DNA from: Nissolia schottii
Lineage: Eukaryota > Streptophyta > Magnoliopsida > Fabales > Fabaceae
DNA: 64,000 nucleotides
Direction of reading: 5' to 3'
NCBI GenBank assembly: GCA_003254905.1
Contig: QANU01009787.1
Span: 4,854-68,853 of the forward strand
This document shows, one piece after another, positions 22,663 through 34,824 of the stretch. Position numbers and translations under genes: made by a program. The notes beneath the pieces were generated by a model. It saw only the letters and a program-made list of their open reading frames with translations. It did no database searches and was not told the DNA's origin. Every line of letters begins with the position of its first letter. The stretch's first letter is position 1.

Positions 22663-22964
22663 GAGCATCTCTAATGTTATTTTACAATTTTAGTCCCATT
22701 TTACTAGATGTTCATGTCAATATTAGTATATGAATGCATCATAAAGGTAAAATTGTATAGTACGACTTTTTTTTTCCTCCAATACATGTCAAATATCACA
22801 TAATAATTGAAAGTCAATAAATTGATTTCGTCACAACTTCAAGAGACTCAATCCATGTCTCCCGTCCCAATTTATTTTACTCCAATAGGCATTTTGGAAA
22901 TGGAATTACTTTAGTGGGTTCCCAAATCAGACTCAGACACTAAAAATATGCATTAGAGATGCTC
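22663..22964. mobile_element. MITE with 3-bp TAA duplication (PIF/Harbinger type)
   Basis: The element is 302 bp, begins gagcatctctaatg and ends cattagagatgctc, a perfect 14-bp inverted repeat. It is flanked by TAA on both sides (22660-22662 and 22965-22967). A TAA/TTA duplication and GAGCATCTC-like ends are typical of PIF/Harbinger-derived MITEs. It lies about 300 bp upstream of the MED6 start codon, in or near its promoter. No coding capacity. Confidence 0.8.
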
Positions 22965-22967
22965 TAA

Positions 22968-24400
22968 CAACATAAAAATAAACAAACACTCTCAAATAAT
23001 TAATAGATCTCCTCTGTTGCCATTGCATAACCAAGTTTTAACAACCCCTAAACTTGTTGCGCATTGTGATCACCATGAGAATCAAAACGACAAAAACAAC
23101 TTCGAGTTTGTTGCGTCTCAAAAAAGGTGTAGATGACGTTTTCTTCTACTACTCCATATTCCTAATCTTCACCTGCGACCTAGGGGGAGCCACCGCATCC
23201 CCTGTCGTTGTCAGAGGAGGTGGACATTGCAGGCGGCGACGCTGAAATTGGCGGTAAATGATGGGGGAGGATAACTTACAAAAGGAGGCGTGTGAAGTAT
23301 GCTCTATCTTTGTTCTCTGTTCTCTAGTTTTGGTGGCTAGGTTTTGCTGGAACTAGCTAATTAATGGGATAATCTATGCTCTCTCCTTTGTTTTTTTCAG
23401 TTGTCTACTTTGTGTTACTTTGTGTTATGTGTGGGTATTAAAGAAATGATTGAAAAAACATGAAAATAAGGAAAAAAATTGATAATATTTTACACAATTG
23501 TCCTTATATAATATATAGATAATAGAGGTAGTTAGAGTTATTAGTAGTGTATCAACATGAGATAGAATGTTTATTTAACAGGAGTATCGTAATAAATTTA
23601 ATAATTAATCAGGTATAGATTTAAAAAGTGGACAGGTAATTGTGAAAATACCAAAATATAAAGGTGGACAAGTAAAAAATAAAAAATCAAGGGAGTACTT
23701 AGTATTATATAAAAAGGAAACCAAAAGCATATAACTTTTGGTCTCTCTTAACCTTATTGAATTATCATTAAAAAATGATATTTGCAAAGAAAAAAGTAAG
23801 TAGTGGATCCCATATATTTTGTGACTTGTGAGTGAGGTGTTTGGGTGTTTGAGACATCTCACTATTATTTTGTCCACTCAACTCACTAACCACTACATCT
23901 TAATAATAATCTCTCCGTCTATTCTTATATATCACTTTTGACAAATGCAAAGCAATTAATTTGCACATACTTAAAAAAAATCAAGTGTTTAAACTAAATT
24001 ACCCTTATAGGAAATTGCAATGCCACTAATACAACCTAAAGCCTAAACTCTAAATCCTAAATGTTATATCATAGACATGACAACCATAAACTACATGTAA
24101 TGACTTAACATCTAGCCTTGACATTTGGCATGTGAAATCAATTGCTTGCAGTGATCATAAATTGCATTCTAATCTAATAATCATCCTTGCGATTGTTCAA
24201 ATCTTAAAATTGAGGATTTAAAACACATCCCCCATTACCCTACATAGAGCATCCTAAAAACATATTTAGTTATTATCCAAAAGAAGTAAAATTAGTAAAG
24301 AAAATTATAGTTGAATCGATTTTTAAAATCAGACCTTGTATCACCATTTTTCAATGCCAAAGCAGCACTAGTAATCTTATCTAACCTGAGTACACAATCG
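22968..24400. other. AT-rich intergenic DNA with MITE-like fragments
   Basis: Short pieces resemble the ends of small DNA elements: the complement of tactcccttgattttttat at about 23675-23696, and ctctccgtctattcttatat at 23912-23931. Their partners were not found. No gene is recognised. Frames at 23054-23245 and 23605-23877 lack domains. Confidence 0.4.
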
Positions 24401-24411
24401 TGGAATAGGTG

Positions 24412-24612
24412 GGCGAATTCAAAGCAAAATCGCCAAATCGGCTGACGAGTTCAACCCAAAATCGCCAAACTGGTTGGCGAAGTTAAGTAAAAAATGCCTT
24501 CCACGTTGGCATGTCCGCGTCATAATCGCCAAACGAGTTGATGTTTTTGAGCCAAAGTCGCCAAACGAATTAGCGATTCTTGCTTGTACTCGCCAAACTG
24601 TTTGGCACGTCC
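24412..24612. repeat. Tandem 'tcgccaaac' repeats, about 45-70 bp spacing
   Basis: Five copies of a core tcgccaaa(c/t), each followed within about 12 bases by a gtt(g/t)gcga-like word, occur at about 24430, 24464, 24527, 24557 and 24590. Core and follower are partly complementary, so each copy can form a small hairpin. Open frames on both strands are by-products of the repeat. Confidence 0.6.
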
Positions 24613-25100
24613 TACGTGGCCTTGCCACGCAGACTCACATGTTATGTTGCCCAAAACAGGTACATTTCTATAATATGTTTTGAAACAGTGACATCTTAGT
24701 AAGATGTTTTAATAACAGGAGCATTATAGTAAAAAACTCTAAAAGTCAAGTACCTATATAGCATTATCATAGGAATGAGGAGATAGAGGCATTAGGAACA
24801 AGAACAAAAAAACATTCGAAACAAAAACATGTTTTGTCAAAAGGGACAAAGACAAAATCTAAAATTCTTTCATTCTTTCTAAATTAATTTTTATACCCCT
24901 AGAAAGAGCGAAATACAAGAGACGTGTTTCTATTATTTCACTATTTACATCTTTTCTGTCCATGTTCCATCTCATGACAAGAGTCAATCACTCCCTTAGA
25001 ATATGAGATTGAGCGAGCGATGTTAATGAGTTCATGAAAAGAGTCTATATGTTGCGACGTGTAGAATTCATGACGAACTAGGAAAGATTACAATCTAACA
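24613..25100. other. Intergenic DNA
   Basis: No gene or clear repeat end is recognised. Confidence 0.45.
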
Positions 25101-25104
25101 AATG

Positions 25105-25385
25105 AAACACCCCAAGGGTAGCCTAGAATAGACCTAGAAAAAGGAGGGACATCGCATGATTCACATCCCAAATCCGATCGTCCTGTTTGGCGCCTTCCTT
25201 TGCCAACCAGTTAGCACAGGAGTTAGCTTCCCAGAGGGCGTGCTCAAGCTTGACACTCAATCGTGCTTCAAGGAATTCTGAATCTCCAAAAGAGTATGTA
25301 TCTACATAACAATGATGGTGATCAATGATCTTGCCTAGAAGATCAACAGCCAAAAGAGCATCCCAAACTGTTCTTGCCCTCTAGC
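25105..25385 (-). mobile_element. LINE RNase H fragment
   Basis: The minus-strand frame includes LEHALWEANSCANWLAKEGA, the C-terminal RNase H signature of plant LINEs (..H..REAN.CAD.LAK.GA). No RT, endonuclease or poly-A tail is kept nearby, so it is a small isolated relic. Confidence 0.7.
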
Positions 25386-25399
25386 AATCACGTCAATGG

Positions 25400-26378
25400 T
25401 AGAGGGTGGACCACACCACGTTAGGACAACAGTAACAAGACGTGTCACTTGTATCCATGTTAATTGCACAAATACAGAGATAGTGGTATTGAATACGATC
25501 CGATATGTAAATACGACAATTTTATGAAAATATAAAATACAAAAACAATAATATATATTCTATGGAAACTTATATCTATATATATACTTGAATATTTATA
25601 ATAATTTTAACCATGATCTTTCCATCCAAAAAGATTTACCAAATGTTATCTCCTAAATGTTAGCTCCAAAATATAATAATTTACCAAAAAGGTCTAAGGC
25701 AGCAGTATTTAATGCAAATTCGCACACGTGAGGAAAAATGAAGTATTTATGCACCATAATAGCTAAATGGAAAAATATATATCATTCAATGACAAAAGAT
25801 AAAACATAAGCCATGCCTCCTCCTAAGAGTCGCTCTAACACGCCACAATCAATGAGTTATATATGTACAGGGAAAAGAAAGAGTAAACCTTATTCATTGT
25901 CCCATAGTTAAAGCATCAGAATACTAGCGTAAATGTAACAGCCTCCCAATGGCTAACACACTAAGTAAACAAATGTGATTTTAAAGCTAAGCGTAAGAGA
26001 AACTGAGTATGTGACCACATGGAACTGTCAAATTTATAAAGTTGCAGAAATCAACACGTCTCATTGCAAAATGCAGTAGATGATCTAAATGTAATATTTG
26101 CATGGTGTAACACAGAGCTGTTACAGTGTTTACCATGCCCCATCATTCCACTTCCCTTCAATTCTTATACTGCTGGCGAACTTAGAGCAAATTCACATGT
26201 AATTTGAAGGGAAAGGAACAAAAAGTCCCCTTAACACCACCGCCGCATTCGTTCAGGCGAGAAGGAAATCTACAATTAGCAGCAAGTTTAATACATCAGG
26301 ACCTTAGTAGAATAACAAAAGTCATCACAGGACCTTAGCAAGGAAGATGAAAACTATTTGCGGGCAACTAGCGCATAC
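25400..26378. other. Intergenic DNA and 3' flank of the DUF1644 gene
   Basis: No other gene is recognised. The bases just below 26379 are presumably the 3'UTR of the DUF1644 gene. Confidence 0.5.
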
Positions 26379-28258
26379 CTAATTATCATAGAAGCGTGAT
26401 CGGCGTCTATGGGATCTGTGAAAGAGACAGCAAGTATATATTATCTTACATTGAATCAATGGGAAATGGTTGTGAGCAGTCAGTTAAATTTAAAAGGTTA
26501 ACACCAATATTCAGAAAGAAAACAAAAATGAGTAAAAGGAGCATATCTAATCTTAAAATTTAATAGGAAGTAGGAGACTGTTGAATAATTATTAAAACAA
26601 AACAATAAATCAGGTTGCTGATAAATGAATGAGATGAGGAAAATGATCCTCTCATATGAAAATTGTACTATGTAACCCAGTCATGTGTACATTCTCACCA
26701 TTGATCAGATAGTGTTGAAAAGGTGAGAAATTAAATAGGTGAATAATCATTGGTGAAAATGTGCACATCACTAGGTCATGTTGGGGCAAAGTGGTCGGGG
26801 GACTATAAATACCAAGAAGATCTAAATCAACAAGCTAATTGGGAAACCATGGTAGTGGGTCGAACACCTTAAGGTTTTTGCTCAAGATCTGGTGTCCAAT
26901 CCTCTATCATGGTTTCTAGCAGTGTCAGTTGATTTATATCTCTCCCATGGACCCCCCATCCGAATAGGTCAGGTGCAATTTCTACATGAAACGATCCTCT
27001 CCCATGTGAACATGTTTACTTTCCTACATAAGAATATATCAACACATGTATAATATAAGACCCTTTGCAGCAATTCATATGAAATGGAAGTTAGGTTATT
27101 TATTATCATCAGAAGGTTGTAAACAAGAAAATGATTCCAAGTTATGGCAATAAATACATCATGGTGGTCTTGAAACGAGAGCAACAGTTTAGAATGTTTG
27201 AAAGGAAAGCTCCAGGAAAATTCAGTTTTAGTATTAAAAACTCTTTTCTTCACCCCTTAAATTAAAACGATTACAAAACTTCAGCTGACAGAGCCTTGTA
27301 ATGAAGTCAACAAGCCAGAAAGTTAAGGCATGTGACGTAAAGAACATTAATACAAAAATACAGAAAAAGCAACAGTCAGTTAAAAAAAAAAAAAAAAAAG
27401 GTCTATGCACCTGCGATGACCATGGATACCCCTTGAGGAGCCACTTGTACTAACAAAATCATCATCCATCTCATCTAGCCTATGATCTGCGAACTCCACG
27501 GACGCTACAGAACCTTCATCTGAATTTGAGGTATCATAACTTAAACGGCGATTACCCCTTCTTGCATCACCTACTCTAGCCCTTCTTCTATTTCTGGAAC
27601 TCCTGAAGTTGTCAAAGACCTGATACAATATACAAGAGGTCCACCAGTTGCCGTCATCTCCGGGGAAGTCCTCAAACTCATCTCTAGCATCATCATCTCC
27701 ATATTCAATCACATAGTCTCCCAAAACCACACCCCGTGGGACTTCTGAATGAATAGTGCTCAAAACATCTATGATCTCAGAGGACTGCTGAAAATTCTCC
27801 CAATCAAGCTGTTGGGCAGGATCAATTTTCGATGGACGGGCATGAGGATGTTCAAGTTGAGCATGGTTTTGCAATTCCAAGTAACTTCCCATGAATTTAC
27901 ATTTCATCTCATCGCAACAACGCTTCTTCTCATCGAGATGCAAACGAGCTTTATCAACAATAATCCACCCAGAGACCTCACCTCGACACAAGGGACAACT
28001 TAGCTTACCTTGACCATCTGAATCAGCTGCGTCACTGTTTTCTACAGAAGTTGCATCAAACACTGAAGAGGATTGCATGCCACATGCGCTTTTAAAACGA
28101 TCCAAACAATTCGAGTGCAAGTGATCGGTGTCACAGACAAAAGGCCGACATCCTTTATCATAAGATGAACACTGAAGGAGCACACAATTATGAGGGAAAT
28201 CCAAACAAATGGGACAGGCAACGTCTTCCCAACTGATATCCAATTGAATATCCTCCAT
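26379..28258 (-). CDS. DUF1644 family RING-like zinc-finger protein
   Basis: Coding exons are 28258-27411 and 26415-26379, separated by a 995-bp intron, giving 294 residues. The N-terminus has CPIC (residues 15-18), a Cys/His-rich stretch with FVCDTDHLHSNCLDRF, and SCPLCRGEVSGWIIVDKAR. This is the split RING-like core of plant DUF1644 proteins. CKFMGSYLELQNHAQLEHP follows, then an acidic/Ser-rich region and an Arg-rich tail. Splicing to the small last exon replaces a poly-Phe read-through (from the A-run at 27380-27400) with SHRRRSRFYDN, a tail typical of the family. The molecular role is not settled; some members are linked to stress responses. An acceptor (ctaaacag) one base before the ATG implies a 5'UTR intron reaching to near 29280. 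Frames between 26969 and 27253 are intronic. Confidence 0.88.
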
Positions 28259-28261
28259 GCT

Positions 28262-29277
28262 GTTTAGACCAAGGAGGAATATGATATCACAACTCACAAG
28301 GCCTTAAACCATGAACAGGCTACTTATACCAAAATTGTATTTGTTCTATTGCACTAGTGCATGCAATGCTCTTTACTCATCACATATATGTTAATGAAAA
28401 CTTGGTGATGTATCAACCAAATTTTGTGTTGGTCATTACCTGGTGCATAAAATAAAAAACAAAAACAAAATATCTAGATTAGAAATTTACACCAAAGACA
28501 ATTAGGAATTTAAATAACTTAGAAACATTTAAATGCAAGAAACACACAAAACCATTCAGAATATTATTTGCATCACTGCATTTTCATAAAATCACTCCAG
28601 TAAAGGCCTTTCACTTTTTAAACAGAGAAATGCAAATTGTCCACCAAAAACATGGTCAAGAGTCAGAAGCCTCAGATGATTCTATCTTACAGTAAAAATA
28701 CATTTTCCTTCAAGTTCTTGTAAAAAAAAAAAAGTTAGAAAATACAGAAGTCAACATGCAAAAGACATAGAATAGCGTCATCCAGACAGCTCATCACTTA
28801 AATTTCATAATCAACATATCACCGAAATCTGACCACCATGTCTAAACCTAAAATAGCACAAACGATCAGCCTCAAAATGGACAAATTGACCACCATTTCC
28901 CATATTACAAAATGGGTAATTCAAATAAACTATCGATCATACAAATATAACCAATATATAATCAATCAACAAAAGAAGCACCCAGTAAAAGGTTAAATCC
29001 TTCTCCTCTAACAACCGAAAAAAAAAGAGTGACAACCAACCCAATTTTCAATTACTGTACAAAAATGACCCAAGTTTGACCAATCATAAAATAAAGGGCA
29101 TCCCGCACGGAACAAATATAGGGACGGTAGGTGAGCATAAATTGAACAGGACCCAGCAAATAAACTAAGACCCAAAAAAATACGAACAAGAAAAGGGACC
29201 AAGATTGGGACACAGGTGATCAAGTACAATAAGAAAAAACATGTCCAACGGCAAGGGAATACAAGTAATTTAAGTTC
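28262..29277 (-). other. Probable 5'UTR intron of the DUF1644 gene
   Basis: The stretch lies between the acceptor at 28260-28262 and the proposed leader donor near 29278. It is AT-rich and contains no recognisable gene. The donor position is a guess from GT context; a full-length cDNA would settle it. Confidence 0.35.
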
Positions 29278-29399
29278 ACCTTAAACGCGAAAACTGATGA
29301 ATGAATAGGGGAAACAACCTTGTAAGGAGGGATTGGCGTGTCGAAGTGTGTGTTTGTTGCGATCTTTTGTGCAAATGGGTTATGCAACTTTGAGGAGTA

Positions 29400-29493
29400 G
29401 TGAGGGAAAGTAGAATCTCTCTCTCTCCCCCTCTCTCCCTCTCTCTTCCCCGTCTTTGGTCTCTTTGCAAAGTGCAATTTCTCATTTTTATAC
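29400..29493 (-). promoter_or_regulatory. Probable core promoter and GA-rich leader of the DUF1644 gene
   Basis: On the minus strand, tataaaaa (29485-29493 region) is followed about 40-70 nt later by a (GA)n tract (plus-strand CT run at about 29417-29445). A leader exon would follow, with a possible donor at about 29278 (tttaag|gtgaac) joining the acceptor at 28260. TATA plus GA-rich leader is a common plant arrangement. The assignment is inferred from position and orientation. Confidence 0.45.
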
Positions 29494-29619
29494 TGTTTTG
29501 TAATTTTATTATTTGCGAAAGTGAAAGATAACAACGGGCAATGAAGGTCCTCGTGGACTCGTACCTTCGAACCGAAATGACAGTATTGCCCTTCCTTGAG
29601 AGACATTGACTCAGCAAAT

Positions 29620-30095
29620 CCCGGTAGAGAAGGTTTATGCTTTCCCCGTTGGATTAAAAAAAAAATGAGAAGAAAAAAAAAGTATATTTTCTCTTGTATT
29701 ATTTGGGTAGGTGAAAAAAGTAGAAGGAAAGAAAATATAAATGTTTATAGATGACTTTTATGTCATTATCATTTATAATAAAATAAAGAATTATAAGGTT
29801 AAAATGGTAATTTGAAAGTCTCATTTCCTTTTCTCTCCATTTTTCTCTCTCTTGTTTTCTTTATTTCCTTCCTCATTTTTTTTTTCTCTCTCGTTGCAAA
29901 CACAACATCAAAGTTAGATTCAAATTATGTTAACCTTTTAGAAAATAATTGTGGTCAATCTCTTGCTTGTTTTATTTTTATTCTAAAAATAATATCAATT
30001 CAATGATAATCGTGGTCAAAGATAATGGTTGACATAACACTAATAAAGCATGTTGACGCAACACTAACGCGACACACTCACTATGAGGGTGCAAG
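29620..30095. other. AT-rich intergenic DNA
   Basis: Poly-A and pyrimidine runs, with no gene recognised. Confidence 0.5.
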
Positions 30096-30330
30096 AATTA
30101 AGAAATCAATACGAATCACTCTATAACTCAGGGTCTAAGATTAATCCTTGCGTCTCCAGAGCGTCCATGACCTCTATAAACTCAGGTCTCACATGATCGC
30201 GTAAGGTACAATATTATTTTACCTTATACATTACAATTTAGCTCTATTTTCTGATTTGAGTGTCAGATTAACTTTGTAGGTATCCCACTATTACTCTGAA
30301 GTATGATCAACCATCATGCACACCCTAAAA
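30096..30330 (+). mobile_element. Gypsy (Tat-like) LTR fragment
   Basis: The words gatttgagtgtcagattaac, then ttgtaggtatcccactatta, resemble the end of Tat/Ogre-type LTRs, in which a 'gacttgagcgtcggag' motif precedes 'ttgcaggtaccc'. A related fragment lies at 34315-34370. No internal region or second LTR is seen. Confidence 0.5.
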
Positions 30331-31160
30331 CCTAACTTTCATCACCCCAATTTGAGTTTCGGGTAATATTGATCTCCATCCCAAATTATCGCAAATAGAG
30401 AATGAAATGATAAAATTTGTAGAAATTGATTCCATGACTCAATAGTCAAGAGTCAAAAGTCAAATCACTTTTTGTTTTAAAAGACGACATTATTTTTTCT
30501 TTTTGCAATGCCAAGGTTATAATCATTTATTTTGATTTTTTTTTATAATCAAATACAAGCTCTCAAACTCCACATCATGCCAATGATCTCTCATTCAATC
30601 GTACTTCGCCACTGATAAAGAAAAATTCACCTCAATGCAAACCCTATAAAATCGAGCCTTCTCTACAGTCTTCATGGCAAGGTCCACCTTGATTGGTTTC
30701 ACATCATATCTTCTCTTGATCCTCAAAAGAGACTTCAATTTTCCTTTCAAGACTTGGTAGCTGACATAGCCACCCAACAGTTCAATCACCAACGAATCAT
30801 TCCATGGTATTGAGAGGGAATCAATCACATTATCCTAAAATTGTTCCATTGGATCAATTCGATTTTCATCCTTCTATTCCATGCGAGCCTTTTTGAGTGC
30901 CACAAAATCTTCCTCCACCTTAAAGCACGTCATCAGAGCTCCTCTCATCACCTTTTCTCAGAAAGACATTTTCTTTTGTTGCACCATCCCATTACCACTT
31001 GATCCACCACCTACAACCCTTGTACTCTCTCCTATCCTCTTGTGCTAACATATACTTTCTCTTTATTATTATTGTTGGGCCTTGAAAATCACAAATGTCT
31101 GTCAAGTATTGAACGAAATGAACATGATGTAGTCATTAGTGGGTAAATGATAACACACTA
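30331..31160. other. Intergenic DNA
   Basis: No certain gene. The minus-strand frame at 30595-30828 (with VELLGGYVSYQVLKGKLKSL-like content) could be a scrap of a retrotransposon gag or leader, but I do not recognise it firmly. Confidence 0.4.
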
Positions 31161-31167
31161 ATTAGAG

Positions 31168-31350
31168 TTATATTTTTTTTTAGGTTGCCTACCCGGTATC
31201 CAAGGCTTTGCCTTGACTTGACTAATCCGGGTCGACCCGGGTCGCGCACCTGGCTATGGCGGGTGAGTCTCCCAGCGGGGATAACTGCGTTCACAAGGTC
31301 TCGAACTCGGGACCTTACTTAAGCGATACCAAGCCGCTTAGCACTTGATT
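31168..31350 (-). mobile_element. tRNA-derived SINE
   Basis: On the minus strand an A-box-like tgctaagcggcttgg (about 31330-31344) is followed by a B-box-like gagttcgagacc (about 31300-31311), then a GC-rich body. The element ends ggtaggcaacct with an A-tail (plus-strand T-run at about 31170-31180). This is the structure of a Pol III-transcribed SINE. Target duplications are not clear; an attag word is shared by the flanks. Confidence 0.7.
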
Positions 31351-32460
31351 AGTTTGCATATAGTTTTAGGACCATTTCATGAATTTTAGAATTAGTTTAG
31401 GTGTTGGTTCACTGGTTTTCAGGAATAAGGGCATTAAGAAGAAGAAGGAGCAAAAGGGACTATACTAAACTAGTTTTTATTGACTTTGTCACAGACTTTA
31501 CACCTTGATAATGGGAAAATTGTAACTCAGCTCCAACTAAAAAGTTGTATATCTATGTCTAGCTTGAATTGAACCCTTGAATCACGTTAATGGAGGTTTG
31601 TAGATAAAGTTATGATATTTTACCCAGTACAACATCAGCCTGTCAAAATTGCTATTTTTGGAGCAGTTTGGTCACCAAAGCTAGAGCCCAGTCACCAGGT
31701 AGCCTGAAAAGTGCATTTTGCTACTGTAACTTTAGCGATTAGGCACCAAATTTAGCGATCGAGCGCGACTTGAAAGTCAAAAACTCATTTTTAGCGTTTT
31801 TAACTCAATTTTAGGCCTATGGGTATAATAGAACGTGATACAACTCACCCAAGGGATCTTGACACAACATAAATCAGATTTTAGAATGAAGAAACCTTAA
31901 GAGGATGAGATGCTGAAGAATTGGGGATTCCATCATCACCATTCCTCACTATTTCTCTTTTATGTATTTATTTTCTTCTCTCAAATCTATTTCTCCACCA
32001 TGTTAACTCTTCCATTATAAACTAAATTCCTTAGACTAGGTCCTTGATGTAACTACTTTTGATTTTGTTAATTTGATTCAAGGTTATTCATTATGGTTTG
32101 TGTTTGTTAAGTTTATCTCGTTGTTCTTAATGCTTTGATTTACCGACCATTAATTAATTGAATCATTGTCATGTATACAATTTGATAGAAGGAATACCAT
32201 AGTATTCATGTGAGATTAACCACGTGCTAGCATAAGATTAGAGATAATTTATGTGGGTTGTGCAATTTGTAGTGGAAACCACATATCGATCAAGCTTCAA
32301 ATAGGCTAGTTTACACTAAGAGGTTAGATATTCGATGTAGGAGATGAGAATTGCTTAACCTTGAGAAAGGCTAATAATTAGGAAAGGAATCACAATCGTT
32401 AACTGAATCAAAGGCATTCCATTACTATCAAGTACGTGAAACAAAGAGAGTGGTTATTTT
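31351..32460 (+). mobile_element. LTR-retrotransposon-like untranslated remnant
   Basis: No open frame is seen. The second half (a pyrimidine-rich stretch with ttctcttttatgtatttatt, then gatgagaattgcttaacc) resembles the region at 57600-58140 of this window. That suggests two copies of one repetitive element. The type and ends are not established. Confidence 0.35.
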
Positions 32461-33400
32461 GATAGAGTAGTTATCTTCTTGGATAGTTTTGTAAATGAAT
32501 TAAGGTGATGGTGGATAGTGATAGTGGGTAGTAGGTAGTCAATAATGAAATGTACGATAGTGTCTTTCTTAATAATAATGATACGTAGTGTGTAAAAGAT
32601 AAAATTAAGAGAAAATATGGAAAGACAAAATTATGAAAAATATGGAAGGATAAATTAGAAAAAAAATGTTTTTTTCCTACTCTTTTTATTTATTAGTATA
32701 GAAAAATAAAATAAAATTAAGGGTAAATATGTAATATAAATTAAAGAAAAAAATTGTACTGTCTTTATTCACTAGTATTGATTATTAATATTATTAGCAG
32801 GACTTGACATGAGAAAATGATTTGTGGGGGTGGATAATTATTTTAAGTGATAATAGCGGAAGGGACAAGTTATTGAATTGAAAACATGGTAGCATTGGTG
32901 GATGGCTAACTGAACACATGGTAGCATTAGTGGGTAGTTAACTTTCTTCGGTTACCAATTTAGCCCAATAAAAAATTCTTATAAAATTGAAGAAAAAAGT
33001 TGGACACCAAATTGAAGCAATCACCCTTATATTAGTGTATAGATTATTATTATTATTACTAGTTTAGTATCTATGTTATGCACAAAAATTATTTTAAATT
33101 TGTTGATCTTATTTTTTTATATAAATTATTTAATTTAATTTTTTGTATTTTTAAATGTTAAAAGTAAAAAAAAAATTTGATTTTAAATTAGGAAAGATTT
33201 AGTAGGGTCAAATAGAGTAAGTTTAGTGCAATTTTAAATTTGATTTAAAAAAGACTTAGTAGAATTTAGTGGAAATAATTTAGACGGAAAAATTCCTTCC
33301 AAAACCAATGGTCAAAAAACTTTGCATTTTAGTTAATAAGATTATTTGTTGTCGTTGTTGTTAAAAAGCAACAAAAACACACACCTCAAATAAGAGACAT
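32461..33400. other. AT-rich intergenic DNA
   Basis: No gene or clear element end is recognised. Confidence 0.45.
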
Positions 33401-33404
33401 TTGT

Positions 33405-34450
33405 GGCGTCAACCGATAAGATACATGCGTACGTAGGAAGTGGGACTTGTTTTCCGACATGTTGCAGCGCCCAAAATGCGTTGCAGCACACCCTTACGTC
33501 GTGTTGTTGCAGCGTGTCAAACGCGCTGCAGCGCGCTAACTTTCTGACACTCATCTCGCGCGAGATGCTACCTTTGTCTCACGCAAGACGTCCTTTGTTT
33601 TTTTCTTTGGGTTGTGACAGTAGAAGAAGGAGAAGATGAAGAAGAGTCCCAGAAGTAAGAAAGCAAACAATTTAAACTCCCTCTTGCCTTTTATAAACTA
33701 GCAATAAGAGGGAACGGTTCCTCCAAAGCCATCATTGCCTCGTGAATCACGCTCCCTAGGGAATGGAAACCACCACCACAACATACACGTGGCAGGACGG
33801 GAGAGGCTCAATTTTTCCCTTGCGACATGTCAAATCAAGCAGCAAACTAAGAGGCATGGCACGAAATCCCAAATTACTCCGCCCAACACGGTAATGATGT
33901 AGATAGATCCGTGGAGCCAGAACCACAATGACAAGGAAAACCAACTCAACAATCCAACTCCCAACACATGGCTAAGCCACACGGTCCAAGCTGGGGGCCC
34001 TGTTACAGACTAGGCCCAAGGACCCGACCTAGGACTCCATTCTTGTCCATGGATCATGGGTCGTGCCACCCGCGCGGACTCATTCTCGGGTTAAAAAACC
34101 ACATTCCAATCACCCGGATAAATGCCCGGACCGAGAGGAAAATCCGACACACGAAAGATTCCCTAGAACCCAAAGGAAAATCCAAAATCACAAACCACAT
34201 CACCAAAGACCATCTCGCCGTCTCCAGAAGCCTAACCCCAGGTATAAAATGACACTAAGCTCACCAGGTATTCCTTAGAACCCATCCTTGATTTTACACT
34301 CTTATCCTACATCGACTTATTTGAGGGTCGAAATCCTTGCAGGTACCCCGCCACTACTTTGGAGATACGTTGAGGAGTTTCAGAGTCCAACCCGTTCCAA
34401 AGATCACTCTTCTCAGTACAAGTGTCTTTAGAGTTTCAGATCTTGAGTGG
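33405..34450 (+). mobile_element. Gypsy (Tat-like) LTR fragment
   Basis: GC-rich words (gcgctgcagcgcgctaac near 33519, gcccggaccgagagg near 34125) are followed by cgacttatttgagggtcgaa and then ccttgcaggtaccccgccac (about 34312-34355). This is the Tat-type LTR motif also seen at 30260-30290. Open frames on both strands at 33403-34278 lie within it and have no domain. Ends are not defined. Confidence 0.5.
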
Positions 34451-34824
34451 AGTGTAATCACTTTTGTTTTTCTTTAGTAAAACTAAAATATTTAGGGTTC
34501 ACCTTTGACCATAAATGTAAGCTCTTAGTCGAACTGCTTTAATTCCTTGTGTCACTTATTACGCTTATTTGTGCCCTTTAGACCCACATTTCCTAACAAA
34601 ACATGCTAATATAATAACATGCAATCACTTGAATATCATAAACTGCAACTTCTTTATTTTTGGAAAAATAAGGTCTGCATCTCCATAAGCAAATTCTTTG
34701 ATAAATACTCCAATGAGGATTTAGAACTCTGTTCCTAAAATTGCAGGCCAAATGCTTTTATTTTTTATTTTGAAGGAATCCAAATCCTATCAAAACAATT
34801 GCCTTACTGCTATACCTCAAAACA

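Noticed and set aside
27380-27410. DUF1644 protein ending in a poly-Phe tail
   Set aside because: This is read-through past a donor at 27410 into an A-run on the plus strand. Splicing to 26415-26379 gives the family-typical Arg-rich tail.
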